Below the pieces are notes generated by a model, which was given only the letters and a program-made list of their open reading frames with translations, was not told the DNA's origin and ran no database searches. A stretch of DNA of 64,000 nt from Lysinibacillus macroides (lineage in GTDB: Bacteria > Bacillota > Bacilli > Bacillales_A > Planococcaceae): the NCBI RefSeq assembly GCF_001281525.1, contig NZ_LGCI01000002.1, forward strand, positions 186,001-250,000. Reading direction: 5' to 3'. Made by a program: the position numbers and the translations under genes. Below are positions 7,169-15,338 of the stretch, piece by piece (position 1 is the stretch's first letter; each line of letters begins with the position of its first letter).

Positions 7169-8677
7169 CTACTCAAAAAAATTGCTAGGCTTCACATCTA
7201 AGTTAATGTTAATTTGTTTAACTTCTAAGTATTCTTCAAAGCCATATGTGCCTAAGTCACGGCCGATACCGCTCTTTTTATAGCCACCCCAAGGTGCTTC
7301 GTTAAATGTTGGATGATACGTATTAATCCATGTAATGCCTGCGCGAATTTGACGAATGACGCGCTGTGCTTTAGCACCATCCTGCGTAAATACTGCTGCC
7401 GCTAAGCCAAATTCTGTGCCATTTGCCAATTCAATCGCTTCTTGTTCATCTTTAAACGTTTGAATTACTAATACTGGCCCAAAAATTTCCTCTTGCACAA
7501 TACGCATGGAAGGTTTTGTATTTGTGAAAATGGTTGGCTCCATAAAGTACCCTTTTGCATACTCACCCTCTGTTAAACGTTTGCCACCACATAAAATCGT
7601 TGCGCCCTCTTGCTTCCCTATTTCAACGTACTCAAGTACAGTATTTAAGTGCTCCTCAGATACTAATGGCCCCATATGGATGCCTTCTTTCCAGCCTGGA
7701 CCAATTTTAATTTGCTTTGTTTTTGCTACAAGTGCTTCCACAAAGCGCTCATAAATAGCCTCATCTAAAATTAAGCGTGAGCCCGCTGAACAAACTTGTC
7801 CTTGGTTCGCAAAAATCGCATAAGCAGCATAGTCAACAGCTGTTTCAAAGTCTGCATCTGCAAATACAACGTTAGGTGATTTTCCACCTAGCTCCAAGCT
7901 AATATTTTTAATGCTATCTGCTGCCTTTTTCATTAAATGTGTACCTGTATCCGTACCACCAGTAAATGAAATTTTGTCAACCTTTGGATTCGTTACAAGC
8001 TCATTGCCGACTGCGCTTCCTGAGCCCATCACTAAATTTACAACACCCTTTGGTACGCCAACCTCTTCAATAATTTCAAATAATTTAATAAGGCTTAATG
8101 GTGTACTCTGGGCAGGCTTGACAATTATTGTGCAGCCAGCCGCAAATGCCGCTGCAATTTTTTGGTTCGCCATGACTAATGGATAATTCCACGGCACAAT
8201 AATGCCAACTACTCCAACGGGCTCCTTCACCGTCATCGCCTGAATTTCATCTGGCACTGCATACGTTTCACCCAATGGCTTTGTCGCTATGCCTGCATAA
8301 TATTGCAATTGATTAATAGCATCCTCGACATCCCCTAAAGTTTCTCGCAATGTTTTACCATTATTCAATGTTTCAATATAAGCAATTTCATCTTTTTGGC
8401 TTTCAAGTTTTTCTGCAATTTTTAATAAATATTGTGCACGCTCACGAGCATAAGATTTATGCCATTCTAATTGATAAAAACGCGTATGTGCAGCATCAAT
8501 CGCTTTCTTGGCATCCTGTTCATCCCCATGTGTTACAACAGCTAATATTTCCCCTGTTGCAGGATTTAAAATTTCCTTCGTTGCACCACTTACAGCTTCT
8601 ACCCATTCTCCATCTACATACATTTTTTGTACGGTTACACGTGGTGGTGTGTGCTTGATTTCTTTAGCGACTGTCAC
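7169..8677 (-). CDS. Aldehyde dehydrogenase, probable 2-oxoglutarate semialdehyde dehydrogenase
   Basis: 502-residue NAD(P)-dependent aldehyde dehydrogenase of the betaine-aldehyde/type-III KGSA group. Catalytic Glu lies in SLELGGKSPNVVF and the catalytic Cys in NQGQVCSAGSR; cofactor contacts are in PWNYPL and SFTGGTDTG. Start is GTG 8677 with GAGGTG at 7 nt. It is the first gene of the operon, ahead of the DAO and DHDPS-like genes, and would complete D-hydroxyproline degradation by oxidising 2-oxoglutarate semialdehyde to 2-oxoglutarate. No transporter is present in the operon. Family certain, substrate inferred. Confidence 0.9.
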   Translation of the reverse strand: MTVAKEIKHTPPRVTVQKMYVDGEWVEAVSGATKEILNPATGEILAVVTHGDEQDAKKAIDAAHTRFYQLEWHKSYARERAQYLLKIAEKLESQKDEIAYIETLNNGKTLRETLGDVEDAINQLQYYAGIATKPLGETYAVPDEIQAMTVKEPVGVVGIIVPWNYPLVMANQKIAAAFAAGCTIIVKPAQSTPLSLIKLFEIIEEVGVPKGVVNLVMGSGSAVGNELVTNPKVDKISFTGGTDTGTHLMKKAADSIKNISLELGGKSPNVVFADADFETAVDYAAYAIFANQGQVCSAGSRLILDEAIYERFVEALVAKTKQIKIGPGWKEGIHMGPLVSEEHLNTVLEYVEIGKQEGATILCGGKRLTEGEYAKGYFMEPTIFTNTKPSMRIVQEEIFGPVLVIQTFKDEQEAIELANGTEFGLAAAVFTQDGAKAQRVIRQIRAGITWINTYHPTFNEAPWGGYKKSGIGRDLGTYGFEEYLEVKQININLDVKPSNFFE

Positions 8678-8789
8678 GTCTTATCACCTCTTTGAATTTT
8701 ATAATTATTACTTTAATGAAAAACGCTTTCCTCGCCATTAGACACTATGTAAGATAAATTTTCTAATTATTTTGACTTATAGGTTTATT

Positions 8790-8840
8790 AAAAAAAAAGC
8801 GCCTTGTTGAATTGAAAATAATCCATTCAACAAAGCGTTT
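8790..8840 (-). terminator. Rho-independent terminator after the YczE-like gene
   Basis: An imperfect ~15-bp stem (GCGCCTTGTTGAAT with ATTCAACAAAGCG) precedes, on the minus strand, a run of about nine T. It lies 20 bp past the stop of the membrane protein gene and insulates the downstream catabolic operon. Confidence 0.85.
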
Positions 8841-8859
8841 GTAGATATGCTATAAATTA

Positions 8860-9483
8860 CTATATACCTTCAATATTCCCCGCATGCTTTATTAATAGCT
8901 TACGACAATACGGTAATGAGTATTGCACAATATAACCTGATGCAAGTGCAATAATAATCGTCCCTACCCCAACAGGACCGCCTAGTAGCCAGCCAACCAT
9001 CGTCACGATAATCTCCATACCCATGCGTGCTGTTTTAATGGTTCCACCGAATCGTTCGACAATTAGCATCATCAACGTATCACGAGGCCCTGTTCCCATA
9101 TTTGGCGCTATATACATCCCACAGCCAAAGCTTAAAACAAATAAACCTACGATAAAATAAGTTACTTGTAAGCCATAGTTAGTTGTAGATGGTAATAGCC
9201 AATTAAAAATATCAATAAACATACCGATTAGGAGCATATTTAACCATGTTCCTATTTTTGGCATCTCTCGTAAAATAATCGATGTCGTTACGATAATAAA
9301 TAGGCCTGTTAAAATCGACCAAGTGCCAATCGTTAAGCCGAAATTTTTAAATAAACCAATATGTAATACATCCCATGGGCTTGTCCCTAAAATTCTTCCT
9401 TTAATGGACATGGAAATCCCTAAGGACATCACGATAAGTCCTCCAATAAAAAATGCCCAACGCCAGCTTTTTACTTTACTCAT
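8860..9483 (-). CDS. YczE/YyaS/YitT family integral membrane protein
   Basis: 207-residue membrane protein with five or six hydrophobic segments (first at about 9-26, then roughly 55-72, 80-98, 106-126, 150-185). Motifs GTSPWDVLHIGL and MGTGPRDTLMM are typical of the YczE branch, whose B. subtilis member lies near the surfactin operon; molecular function is not established. Start ATG with AAGGGAG upstream. It follows ybaK by 36 bp, probably cotranscribed or separated by the weak hairpin between them. Confidence 0.85.
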   Translation of the reverse strand: MSKVKSWRWAFFIGGLIVMSLGISMSIKGRILGTSPWDVLHIGLFKNFGLTIGTWSILTGLFIIVTTSIILREMPKIGTWLNMLLIGMFIDIFNWLLPSTTNYGLQVTYFIVGLFVLSFGCGMYIAPNMGTGPRDTLMMLIVERFGGTIKTARMGMEIIVTMVGWLLGGPVGVGTIIIALASGYIVQYSLPYCRKLLIKHAGNIEGI

Positions 9484-9504
9484 TGTGCTTGATCTCCCTT
9501 ACGA

Positions 9505-9535
9505 TGAAAAGCTACCCATTTAGTCATGGGTAGCT
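9505..9535 (-). terminator. Weak terminator overlapping the ybaK stop codon
   Basis: A 9-bp perfect stem (AGCTACCCA at 9510-9518 and TGGGTAGCT at 9527-9535) followed by TTTT on the minus strand. The ybaK stop lies in the loop. It may reduce read-through into the YczE-like gene, whose ribosome site begins immediately after. Confidence 0.5.
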
Positions 9536-10014
9536 GTAATCTGTGCTAATTGCGCTTTTGTTATTTGCATTAAATCAGCTAATTGTACATGTATTTGCAT
9601 GCCAATTTTCCCAGCACTTACAATAATACTTCCTTGCTGCTCTGCGGATACATCAATGACAGTTGGGTATAATTTCTTCATTCCTACTGGCGAACATCCG
9701 CCTCGCACATATCCCGTGTAGCCAAGCAAATCTTTAACAGCCAACATATCGATTTTCTTCTCTCCCACTACTTTTGCAGCTGCCTTTAAATCAAGCTCCT
9801 CGACTACAGGAATCACAAACACAAATAACTTTTGTGCGCTTGCCTTTGCAACTAATGTTTTAAACACCCGTGCAGCAGGTTGACCAATCTTTTCAGCTAC
9901 GGATATACCGTCAACTTGACCGTCTCCAATTTCGTATTCGATTACATCAAAATCAATTTTTTGCTGCTCTAACAATCTAATTGCATTTGTTTTCGTATGC
10001 TTTGCCTTTGCCAT
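9520..10014 (-). CDS. ybaK: Cys-tRNA(Pro)/Cys-tRNA(Cys) deacylase YbaK/EbsC
   Basis: 164-residue trans-editing protein of the YbaK family, which hydrolyses Cys wrongly attached to tRNA-Pro. Seen: the conserved core [18 protein letters not shown] (about 52-69), the lysine-rich segment around [11 protein letters not shown], and the hallmark [14 protein letters not shown] near residues 101-114. Length is typical. ATG with AGGAG 9 nt upstream. Cytoplasmic. Confidence 0.92.
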   Translation of the reverse strand: MAKAKHTKTNAIRLLEQQKIDFDVIEYEIGDGQVDGISVAEKIGQPAARVFKTLVAKASAQKLFVFVIPVVEELDLKAAAKVVGEKKIDMLAVKDLLGYTGYVRGGCSPVGMKKLYPTVIDVSAEQQGSIIVSAGKIGMQIHVQLADLMQITKAQLAQITATHD

Positions 10015-10038
10015 ATTCGCAATCTCCTATCTACAGCA

Positions 10039-10770
10039 TTAGGCTATCAAAGAAAACTTTGAATCTTGGTCTGGTCGATAGCCATTTTTCGTCATTTGAA
10101 TATGAGATGCATATTTTTCAGACGCAAATTTAAAGGTATTTGATCTTAAGGCATTCTCATAGCTCTTACCGAAAATTGTATCTGTAAATGGATCTAATTT
10201 CAATTCCTTTGAAAAACGCTCAGGAACCTTTACTTCTATTGTGTCATGAACAAAAGGAGGGTCAATGTCTTCTGCTCCATCTTCCGCATTTAATAGGTGT
10301 CTTATTTGAGCATCAGCGCTTGCCGCAACACGTAAATCTTGAGAAGAAGGAACGTCAGATGCCAATGCTGCACTCCGTACCTGCTCTAAAATTTGTAGCG
10401 TATTATTTAGCTCTGAACCAGTTATGGCAGATGACTCTGAACTCACTGACGATGGGGAACTATCATTATTTTCAGCTTTATATGCCTGTTCATGTGCACG
10501 TACACTTTTTTCGGTTTGCTGCAAATCTTGCATAATAGCTTGTTGCTGAGGTGTGACTTCGCTGGAATTTTCTTGCTGTTGATCATAAAGCTTTTGATCA
10601 GTCCGTCCTAGTAGTAAATTTTCTAGCTCAAGCAATAATGGATTTTTCTTTGGCTGGAAATACATAGCATTTTTTCGATAGGCATCCCCTGCCTCTTTAC
10701 GATGCATAATTTTTTTACGATTCTGTTGCGATGAAATTTTTTCTTGTGCTATTAAACTGGATATTTTCAT
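10039..10770 (-). CDS. Degenerate SprA-related (putative metalloprotease family) protein
   Basis: 243-residue protein with two segments resembling the SprA-related putative metalloprotease family: EKSVRAHEQAYKA (about 87-99) and EQVRSAALASDVPSSQDLRVAA (about 129-150). In the family as I know it the first motif is AHEQAH; here the second zinc-ligand His is Tyr. The Gly/Tyr-rich core that normally joins these motifs is replaced by a Ser/Asn-rich linker of about 25 residues. The N-terminus is basic and charged, with no signal peptide. ATG with AGGTGA 6 nt upstream. Probably not a working protease; function unknown. The family assignment comes from motif memory, so it is moderate. Confidence 0.55.
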   Translation of the reverse strand: MKISSLIAQEKISSQQNRKKIMHRKEAGDAYRKNAMYFQPKKNPLLLELENLLLGRTDQKLYDQQQENSSEVTPQQQAIMQDLQQTEKSVRAHEQAYKAENNDSSPSSVSSESSAITGSELNNTLQILEQVRSAALASDVPSSQDLRVAASADAQIRHLLNAEDGAEDIDPPFVHDTIEVKVPERFSKELKLDPFTDTIFGKSYENALRSNTFKFASEKYASHIQMTKNGYRPDQDSKFSLIA

Positions 10771-11076
10771 AGCTTTTCACCTCATCTCTCTATTTATATT
10801 ATATGCGCGCCTTCTACTACTATATCTATACCATCTGAACAGCTTCTGTACACTCATTATCGGAATTTTCTTTACTAAATTCAAGTGTAATTCGCGACTA
10901 ACCGCCTAAAGAGATGCTTACTTTTTAAAAAAACAGGCATAAAGGCTCATAAAGAACCACCATTTTTATATTCTTTTATAGTGTTTATACGGCATTCTAC
11001 AAAAATATTATCATTAATACGATGTTTATAATGTTTATAGAGGTTAAAAAAACAGCCTCTTTAGTAGACTGTTTTT
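10771..11076 (-). other. Intergenic region upstream of the SprA-like gene
   Basis: 306 bp between the VanZ gene and the SprA-like gene. The end at 11046-11078 is the VanZ terminator. Near 10975-11042 there are three copies of a short GTTTATA unit (in GTGTTTATACGG and ATGTTTATAATGTTTATAG). No coding sequence with a ribosome site was seen. The promoter of the SprA-like gene should lie here. Confidence 0.5.
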
Positions 11077-11078
11077 TT
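11046..11078 (-). terminator. Terminator after the VanZ gene
   Basis: A perfect 10-bp stem (AAAAAAACAG/CTGTTTTTTT) with a 13-nt loop, in which the descending arm itself provides the T-run on the minus strand. It begins right at the VanZ stop codon. Confidence 0.8.
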
Positions 11079-11640
11079 ATTTTCTTGGTGTAATTAATAT
11101 ACTTTTATAAGCGATGAATCCAAGCCATGCGCCCATTGTATTTAAAATTAAATCATCTATATCAGCCGAGCCGACTGTAAAAATAAATTGAATGGTTTCT
11201 ACAGCAAGACTAGAAAGGAATCCTAAGCCAATTACACTCCAAGCTTTTCGAAATTTCTTTGATAATAATGGCAATAAAAAACCCATTGGGGTGAAAATTA
11301 ATAAGTTGCCAAGTAAATTAATCAAGACAATATCCCAATTAAAATAGTGAGAGTAGTTGATATAGCGAAGAATGGTTTCAAAAGGAACAAAATTTGTAGT
11401 GAGTCGCCAGCTACTATAATCGAACAAGCCTAAGTCTCCTATCGAATAATCACCTTTCAATAAAACAACAACATTCACTAAGCGATCAATGACTAATTTA
11501 TAAAATGCTATAAATGAATAGATACTAAATAAAATCCAGCCAATTACCTTTATTGGAAAATAATATGTATCAATTATATTTCGATATGGTAATGGGAGCT
11601 TGGCATTACCCTGCATATTCGTTATGTTATTTTTTGACAA
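11077..11640 (-). CDS. VanZ family membrane protein
   Basis: 187-residue integral membrane protein of the VanZ-like family. Hydrophobic segments occur at about 30-50, 105-125, 135-155 and 165-183, and the family signature is clear: NLLGNLLIFTPMGFLLPLL and later SADIDDLILNTMGAWLGF. Members include the teicoplanin-resistance accessory VanZ, but most chromosomal copies have no known role. Start is TTG 11640; the ribosome site is weak (GGGTG about 9 nt upstream) and no better start was seen. Single-gene unit with its own terminator. Confidence 0.85.
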   Translation of the reverse strand: MSKNNITNMQGNAKLPLPYRNIIDTYYFPIKVIGWILFSIYSFIAFYKLVIDRLVNVVVLLKGDYSIGDLGLFDYSSWRLTTNFVPFETILRYINYSHYFNWDIVLINLLGNLLIFTPMGFLLPLLSKKFRKAWSVIGLGFLSSLAVETIQFIFTVGSADIDDLILNTMGAWLGFIAYKSILITPRK

Positions 11641-11711
11641 GCTTCACACCCACTTCCCTGTATTCTTCTCATATTTTAATATGCTGCCTTATACTGTGCA
11701 AGTAGCTAAGC

Positions 11712-11750
11712 AAAAAAAGACTGCCTCGTCTACTAGTGAGAGACAGTCTT
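11712..11750 (-). terminator. Terminator of the leucine-degradation operon
   Basis: Stem AAGACTG/CAGTCTT (11717-11723 and 11744-11750) with additional inner CTC/GAG pairing, followed on the minus strand by seven T. Located 12 bp past the stop of the carboxylase beta subunit gene. Confidence 0.85.
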
Positions 11751-11762
11751 ATAGCTCGTTAT

Positions 11763-13301
11763 TTATACAGGATTTACTCCATGCTTACGCTCTGAGAATA
11801 GTAAGTATTTTGACATATAAAGCTCTAAACGATTTTCTAGTACCTTACGTAGCTCATTAGGTTCAATCACATCATCAATGATAAGCTCTGATGCCAAGCG
11901 ATATACATCAATTTCCTCTTGGTATTCTTTACGCTTTTCTGCAATAAAGCTTGCTTGCTCCTCTTTTGATAGCTCAGCAATTTTATTAGCATAGACAGCA
12001 TTAACGGCAGCCTCTGGCCCCATAACGGCAATTTGTGCATTGTTGAAGGCAATACAGCAATCTGGTTCAAAGGCTGGACCTGCCATTGCATATAAGCCTG
12101 CACCATATGCTTTACGAACAATCACCGTAATCTTTGGAACCGTTGCCTCACTCATCGCAAAAATCATTTTCGCACCATGACGGATGATTCCTGCTTTTTC
12201 TACCTGAGTCCCAATCATAAAGCCTGGAACGTCTGCTAGGAATAACAACGGGATATTGAATGCATCACAAAGTGAAATAAACTTTGCCGCTTTATCAGCA
12301 GAATCATGGAATAGCACGCCTCCCTTAACACGTGGTTGGTTAGCGATGATGCCAACGGATTGTCCATTAATTCGTGCAAGGCCTGTAATTAATTCTGGTG
12401 CAAATAATTTCTTAACCTCACAAAATGAATCTTCATCAATAATACGATCAATTAGCTTATACATATCAAATGGTACATTTTGATTTTGAGGAATTAATTC
12501 TTCAATAGATTTATCAAATGAAGCTGGTGGTTTAGGAGCCTCTATCTTGCTACGCTCTGCATAGTTATTCGGGAAATATCCTAAATATTTGCGCGCATAA
12601 GTAATAGCCTCCTGTTCGGATTTAACAAGCACATCTCCACAACCAGAAACGGAACAGTGCATTTTTGCGCCGCCCATTGTCTCTAAATCTACTTTCTCAC
12701 CGATCACCATTTCAGCCATTCGAGGAGACCCTAAATACATGGAAGCATTCCCTTCTACCATCACAACGATATCGCAAAATGCAGGAATGTATGCACCTCC
12801 TGCTGCGGAAGGACCGAATAATAAGCAAATTTGCGGAACTTTCCCAGACAGCTTAACTTGATTGTAGAAAATACGCCCTGCGCCTCTACGTCCTGGGAAC
12901 ATTTCTAACTGGTCTGTAATACGTGCACCTGCTGAATCAACTAAATAGAGTAATGGACAATTCAACTTTTCAGCAGTTTCTTGAATACGAATCATTTTTT
13001 CAACCGTGCGTTTACCCCACGAGCCCGCTTTAATGGTTGAATCATTGGCTAGCACACAAACCGTGCGACCATGAATTTTACCAATACCCGTAACAACACC
13101 ATCTGCTGGTAAATCCCCTGCTAAACAGTTCGCATAGAGTCCATCCTCTGATTGAAGACCATCATCAAGTAATAGCTCAAGACGCTCACGTACAAATAGC
13201 TTGCCTTGTTGTGCATTTTTATCATGATATTTTGGTAATCCACCTGCTAAAATTTTATCTTTCATTGTTGGTGGCGTATTTTCTGTCGAGATATTGCTCA
13301 T
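11763..13301 (-). CDS. yngE: Acyl-CoA carboxylase, carboxyltransferase subunit (3-methylcrotonyl-CoA carboxylase beta)
   Basis: 512-residue biotin-dependent carboxyltransferase with both crotonase-like halves. Seen: GGAYIPAFCDIVVMVEG and the C-terminal FLADVPGFMIGTQVEKAGIIRHGAK. It transfers CO2 from biotin on the small carrier protein to 3-methylcrotonyl-CoA (or propionyl-CoA). Last gene of a seven-gene operon in the same order as B. subtilis yngJIH-HB-GFE. ATG 13301 has GGGAGG 8 nt upstream; a TTG nine codons earlier would include that ribosome site and is rejected. The HMG-CoA lyase two genes upstream favours methylcrotonyl-CoA as substrate. Confidence 0.92.
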   Translation of the reverse strand: MSNISTENTPPTMKDKILAGGLPKYHDKNAQQGKLFVRERLELLLDDGLQSEDGLYANCLAGDLPADGVVTGIGKIHGRTVCVLANDSTIKAGSWGKRTVEKMIRIQETAEKLNCPLLYLVDSAGARITDQLEMFPGRRGAGRIFYNQVKLSGKVPQICLLFGPSAAGGAYIPAFCDIVVMVEGNASMYLGSPRMAEMVIGEKVDLETMGGAKMHCSVSGCGDVLVKSEQEAITYARKYLGYFPNNYAERSKIEAPKPPASFDKSIEELIPQNQNVPFDMYKLIDRIIDEDSFCEVKKLFAPELITGLARINGQSVGIIANQPRVKGGVLFHDSADKAAKFISLCDAFNIPLLFLADVPGFMIGTQVEKAGIIRHGAKMIFAMSEATVPKITVIVRKAYGAGLYAMAGPAFEPDCCIAFNNAQIAVMGPEAAVNAVYANKIAELSKEEQASFIAEKRKEYQEEIDVYRLASELIIDDVIEPNELRKVLENRLELYMSKYLLFSERKHGVNPV

Positions 13302-13353
13302 GTTTAATTCCTCCCTTTGCCCAATCAATTACACCGAACTATTTTTTAGTGCC

Positions 13354-14136
13354 TTATTTCCCTAAATATTGTGGCGCTCGCTTCTCTTGGAAGGCTAGCA
13401 AGCCCTCTAATCGGTCCTCTGTTGGGATCAGTGCACTATATGCAAGTGATTCAATTTTTAACCCGGTAGCTAAATCTACCTCAACACCTTGATTGATCGC
13501 AACCTTGGCTTGCACTAAAGAGAGTGGTGCATTTTTTGCCATTTCCTGTGCAAGCTGTTGTGCCTTATCTAATACCTCATGTCCTTCATAAACATACTCG
13601 ACGATACCATATTCTTTGGCTTCTTCCGCATTTAGCCTACGTGCTGTATAAATCAATTCCTTCGCTTTGCCAAGCCCAATTAGACGTGGAAGCCGTTGTG
13701 TTCCTCCAGCTCCTGGAATAATTCCGAGGGATGTTTCTGTTAAGCCTAGCTTGACATGTGTAGCCGCAATTCGTAAATCACAAGCTAGTGCCAACTCCAA
13801 GCCTCCACCAAAAGCAACACCATTTAGGACAGCAATGACAGGCTGTGCAAGCGTTTCAACTTTTGCCACAGTGGCACCAATCAACTGCACGATTTGCTTC
13901 ACTTGTCGATCAGACATTCCTTTACGTTCCTTTAAATCAGCCCCTGCACAAAAAGCCTTTTCGCCTGCACCTTTTAGAAGGACTACACGCACTGCTGGAT
14001 CCCCATTGATTTGATCAAGCGTATCAGACAGCTCACGGAGTAGCTGAACCGACATAGCATTCGCAGCTTCTGGTCTTGAAAGAGTAATAAGTCCAATACT
14101 ACCTTCTAGTAATTCAAAACGAACGAGTTGTGTCAT
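13354..14136 (-). CDS. yngF: Enoyl-CoA hydratase, probable methylglutaconyl-CoA hydratase
   Basis: 260-residue crotonase-family enzyme. Oxyanion-hole motifs are seen in AFCAGADLKER and NGVAFGGGLELALACD, and the catalytic Glu region in TETSLGIIPGAGGTQRLPRL. Start ATG overlaps the upstream HMG-CoA lyase stop (ATGA) with GGAGTG 10 nt upstream. In leucine breakdown it hydrates 3-methylglutaconyl-CoA to HMG-CoA, matching its place between carboxylase and lyase. Confidence 0.92.
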   Translation of the reverse strand: MTQLVRFELLEGSIGLITLSRPEAANAMSVQLLRELSDTLDQINGDPAVRVVLLKGAGEKAFCAGADLKERKGMSDRQVKQIVQLIGATVAKVETLAQPVIAVLNGVAFGGGLELALACDLRIAATHVKLGLTETSLGIIPGAGGTQRLPRLIGLGKAKELIYTARRLNAEEAKEYGIVEYVYEGHEVLDKAQQLAQEMAKNAPLSLVQAKVAINQGVEVDLATGLKIESLAYSALIPTEDRLEGLLAFQEKRAPQYLGK

Positions 14137-15050
14137 CGTTGATTGGCACTCCTTTCATTGCGGACAATCGCCATTTGCTTTGATGCAACAGCTTTGCCTA
14201 ACTTCTCTTCAATAAAGAGTGCCGCCTCTAGCACCTTTTGTCGATCTATCCCTGTTTCAATGCCCATCTCATCGAATAAATACAATACATCTTCTGTGGC
14301 TACATTACCTGAGGCACCCTTTGCATATGGGCAGCCCCCTAACCCACCAAGCGCACTATCAAACTTGGTCATACCCATCTCTAAGGATTTTATAATATTG
14401 GCTAAGGCTGTCCCACGTGTATCATGAAAATGCATGGCAAATTTTTCAGCAGGATACCTTTTTAGCAATTCCTCTAAAAGAAACTCAACCTGCGTCGGTA
14501 CACCCACACCAATTGTGTCGCCAAGCGATATTTCAGTCACACCCATCTCTAATAATTTTTCCGTTACTCGTAATACCTTGTCAGGATGGATATACCCCTC
14601 ATAAGGACAACCAATAACCGTTGAGATATAGCCTCGAACATGTTTCTTTGCAGCCTTAGCACCTACCACTACTTCCTTTAATATAGGAAATGTATCTTCT
14701 ATGGGTTTATTAATATTACTTTGGTTATGACTTTCACTAGCAGACATAAAAATACTTACTTCATCTACCTCAGCCTGCAATGCACGCTCTAAGCCACGCA
14801 TATTGGGTACAAGTGCCGCATAGGTAATATCCTTATGTCTTTTAATGGCTTGCAGCACCTCGACCGCATCTGCCAATTGAGGAATCCATTTCGGATGTAC
14901 AAAAGATGTCACTTCAATATAATTTAATCCTGTTTGACCTAATAAATTAACTAATTGCACTTTATCAGCTGTTGAAATATGCGTTTTTTCATTTTGTAAG
15001 CCATCACGGGGACCAACTTCTTTAATCATGACTTGCTTAGGTAGCTGCAT
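14133..15050 (-). CDS. yngG: Hydroxymethylglutaryl-CoA lyase
   Basis: 305-residue DRE-TIM metallolyase that splits HMG-CoA into acetoacetate and acetyl-CoA. Seen: EVGPRDGLQNEKT near the N-terminus, the metal-binding His pair in FAMHFHDTRGTALAN, and the HMGL signature GLGGCPYAKGASGNVATED with its catalytic cysteine. ATG with GGAGG 7 nt upstream. Final step of leucine catabolism in this operon. Confidence 0.95.
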   Translation of the reverse strand: MQLPKQVMIKEVGPRDGLQNEKTHISTADKVQLVNLLGQTGLNYIEVTSFVHPKWIPQLADAVEVLQAIKRHKDITYAALVPNMRGLERALQAEVDEVSIFMSASESHNQSNINKPIEDTFPILKEVVVGAKAAKKHVRGYISTVIGCPYEGYIHPDKVLRVTEKLLEMGVTEISLGDTIGVGVPTQVEFLLEELLKRYPAEKFAMHFHDTRGTALANIIKSLEMGMTKFDSALGGLGGCPYAKGASGNVATEDVLYLFDEMGIETGIDRQKVLEAALFIEEKLGKAVASKQMAIVRNERSANQR

Positions 15051-15064
15051 AAAGAAGCCTCCTC

Positions 15065-15277
15065 CTATTCAATTTCTAAAATATCATCATCGACGTTAAT
15101 AAAGTCCCCTTCATTGGCAATAATTTTTGTTACCACGCCATCCTCTTCTGCTGCAATCGGAATTTCCATTTTCATCGACTCTAAAATGGCTACGTCTTGC
15201 CCTGCTGTCACCTGCTCGCCCTCTGCTACAACGATTTTCCATACTGTCCCTGCCATGCTTGCTTTTACTGTTGCCAT
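15065..15277 (-). CDS. yngHB: Biotin carboxyl carrier protein (biotin/lipoyl attachment protein)
   Basis: 70-residue stand-alone biotinyl domain. K36 in AILESMKMEIP is the biotinylated lysine within the canonical MKM motif. AGGAG is 9 nt upstream of the ATG. It shuttles carboxybiotin between the biotin carboxylase encoded directly upstream and the carboxyltransferase at the operon end. Having the carrier as its own gene is the arrangement in the B. subtilis yng operon. Confidence 0.93.
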   Translation of the reverse strand: MATVKASMAGTVWKIVVAEGEQVTAGQDVAILESMKMEIPIAAEEDGVVTKIIANEGDFINVDDDILEIE

Positions 15278-15338
15278 AACTATCCACTCCTAATGTTTAA
15301 TGATGCATTCGCACTTTCGCACAAATGTCCTTATCGTG

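Noticed and set aside
7169..8677. Betaine aldehyde dehydrogenase (osmoprotection) as the role of the first operon gene
   Set aside because: There are no choline genes nearby; the operon partners point to semialdehyde oxidation in amino acid breakdown.
8717..8731. CcpA cre-like sequence upstream of the aldehyde dehydrogenase gene
   Set aside because: The half-sites are offset by one extra base and one conserved position differs, so it does not fit the cre consensus.
13667..14014. Plus-strand frame of 115 codons opposite the enoyl-CoA hydratase
   Set aside because: It lies opposite a clearly conserved gene, has no ribosome site, and its translation resembles no protein.
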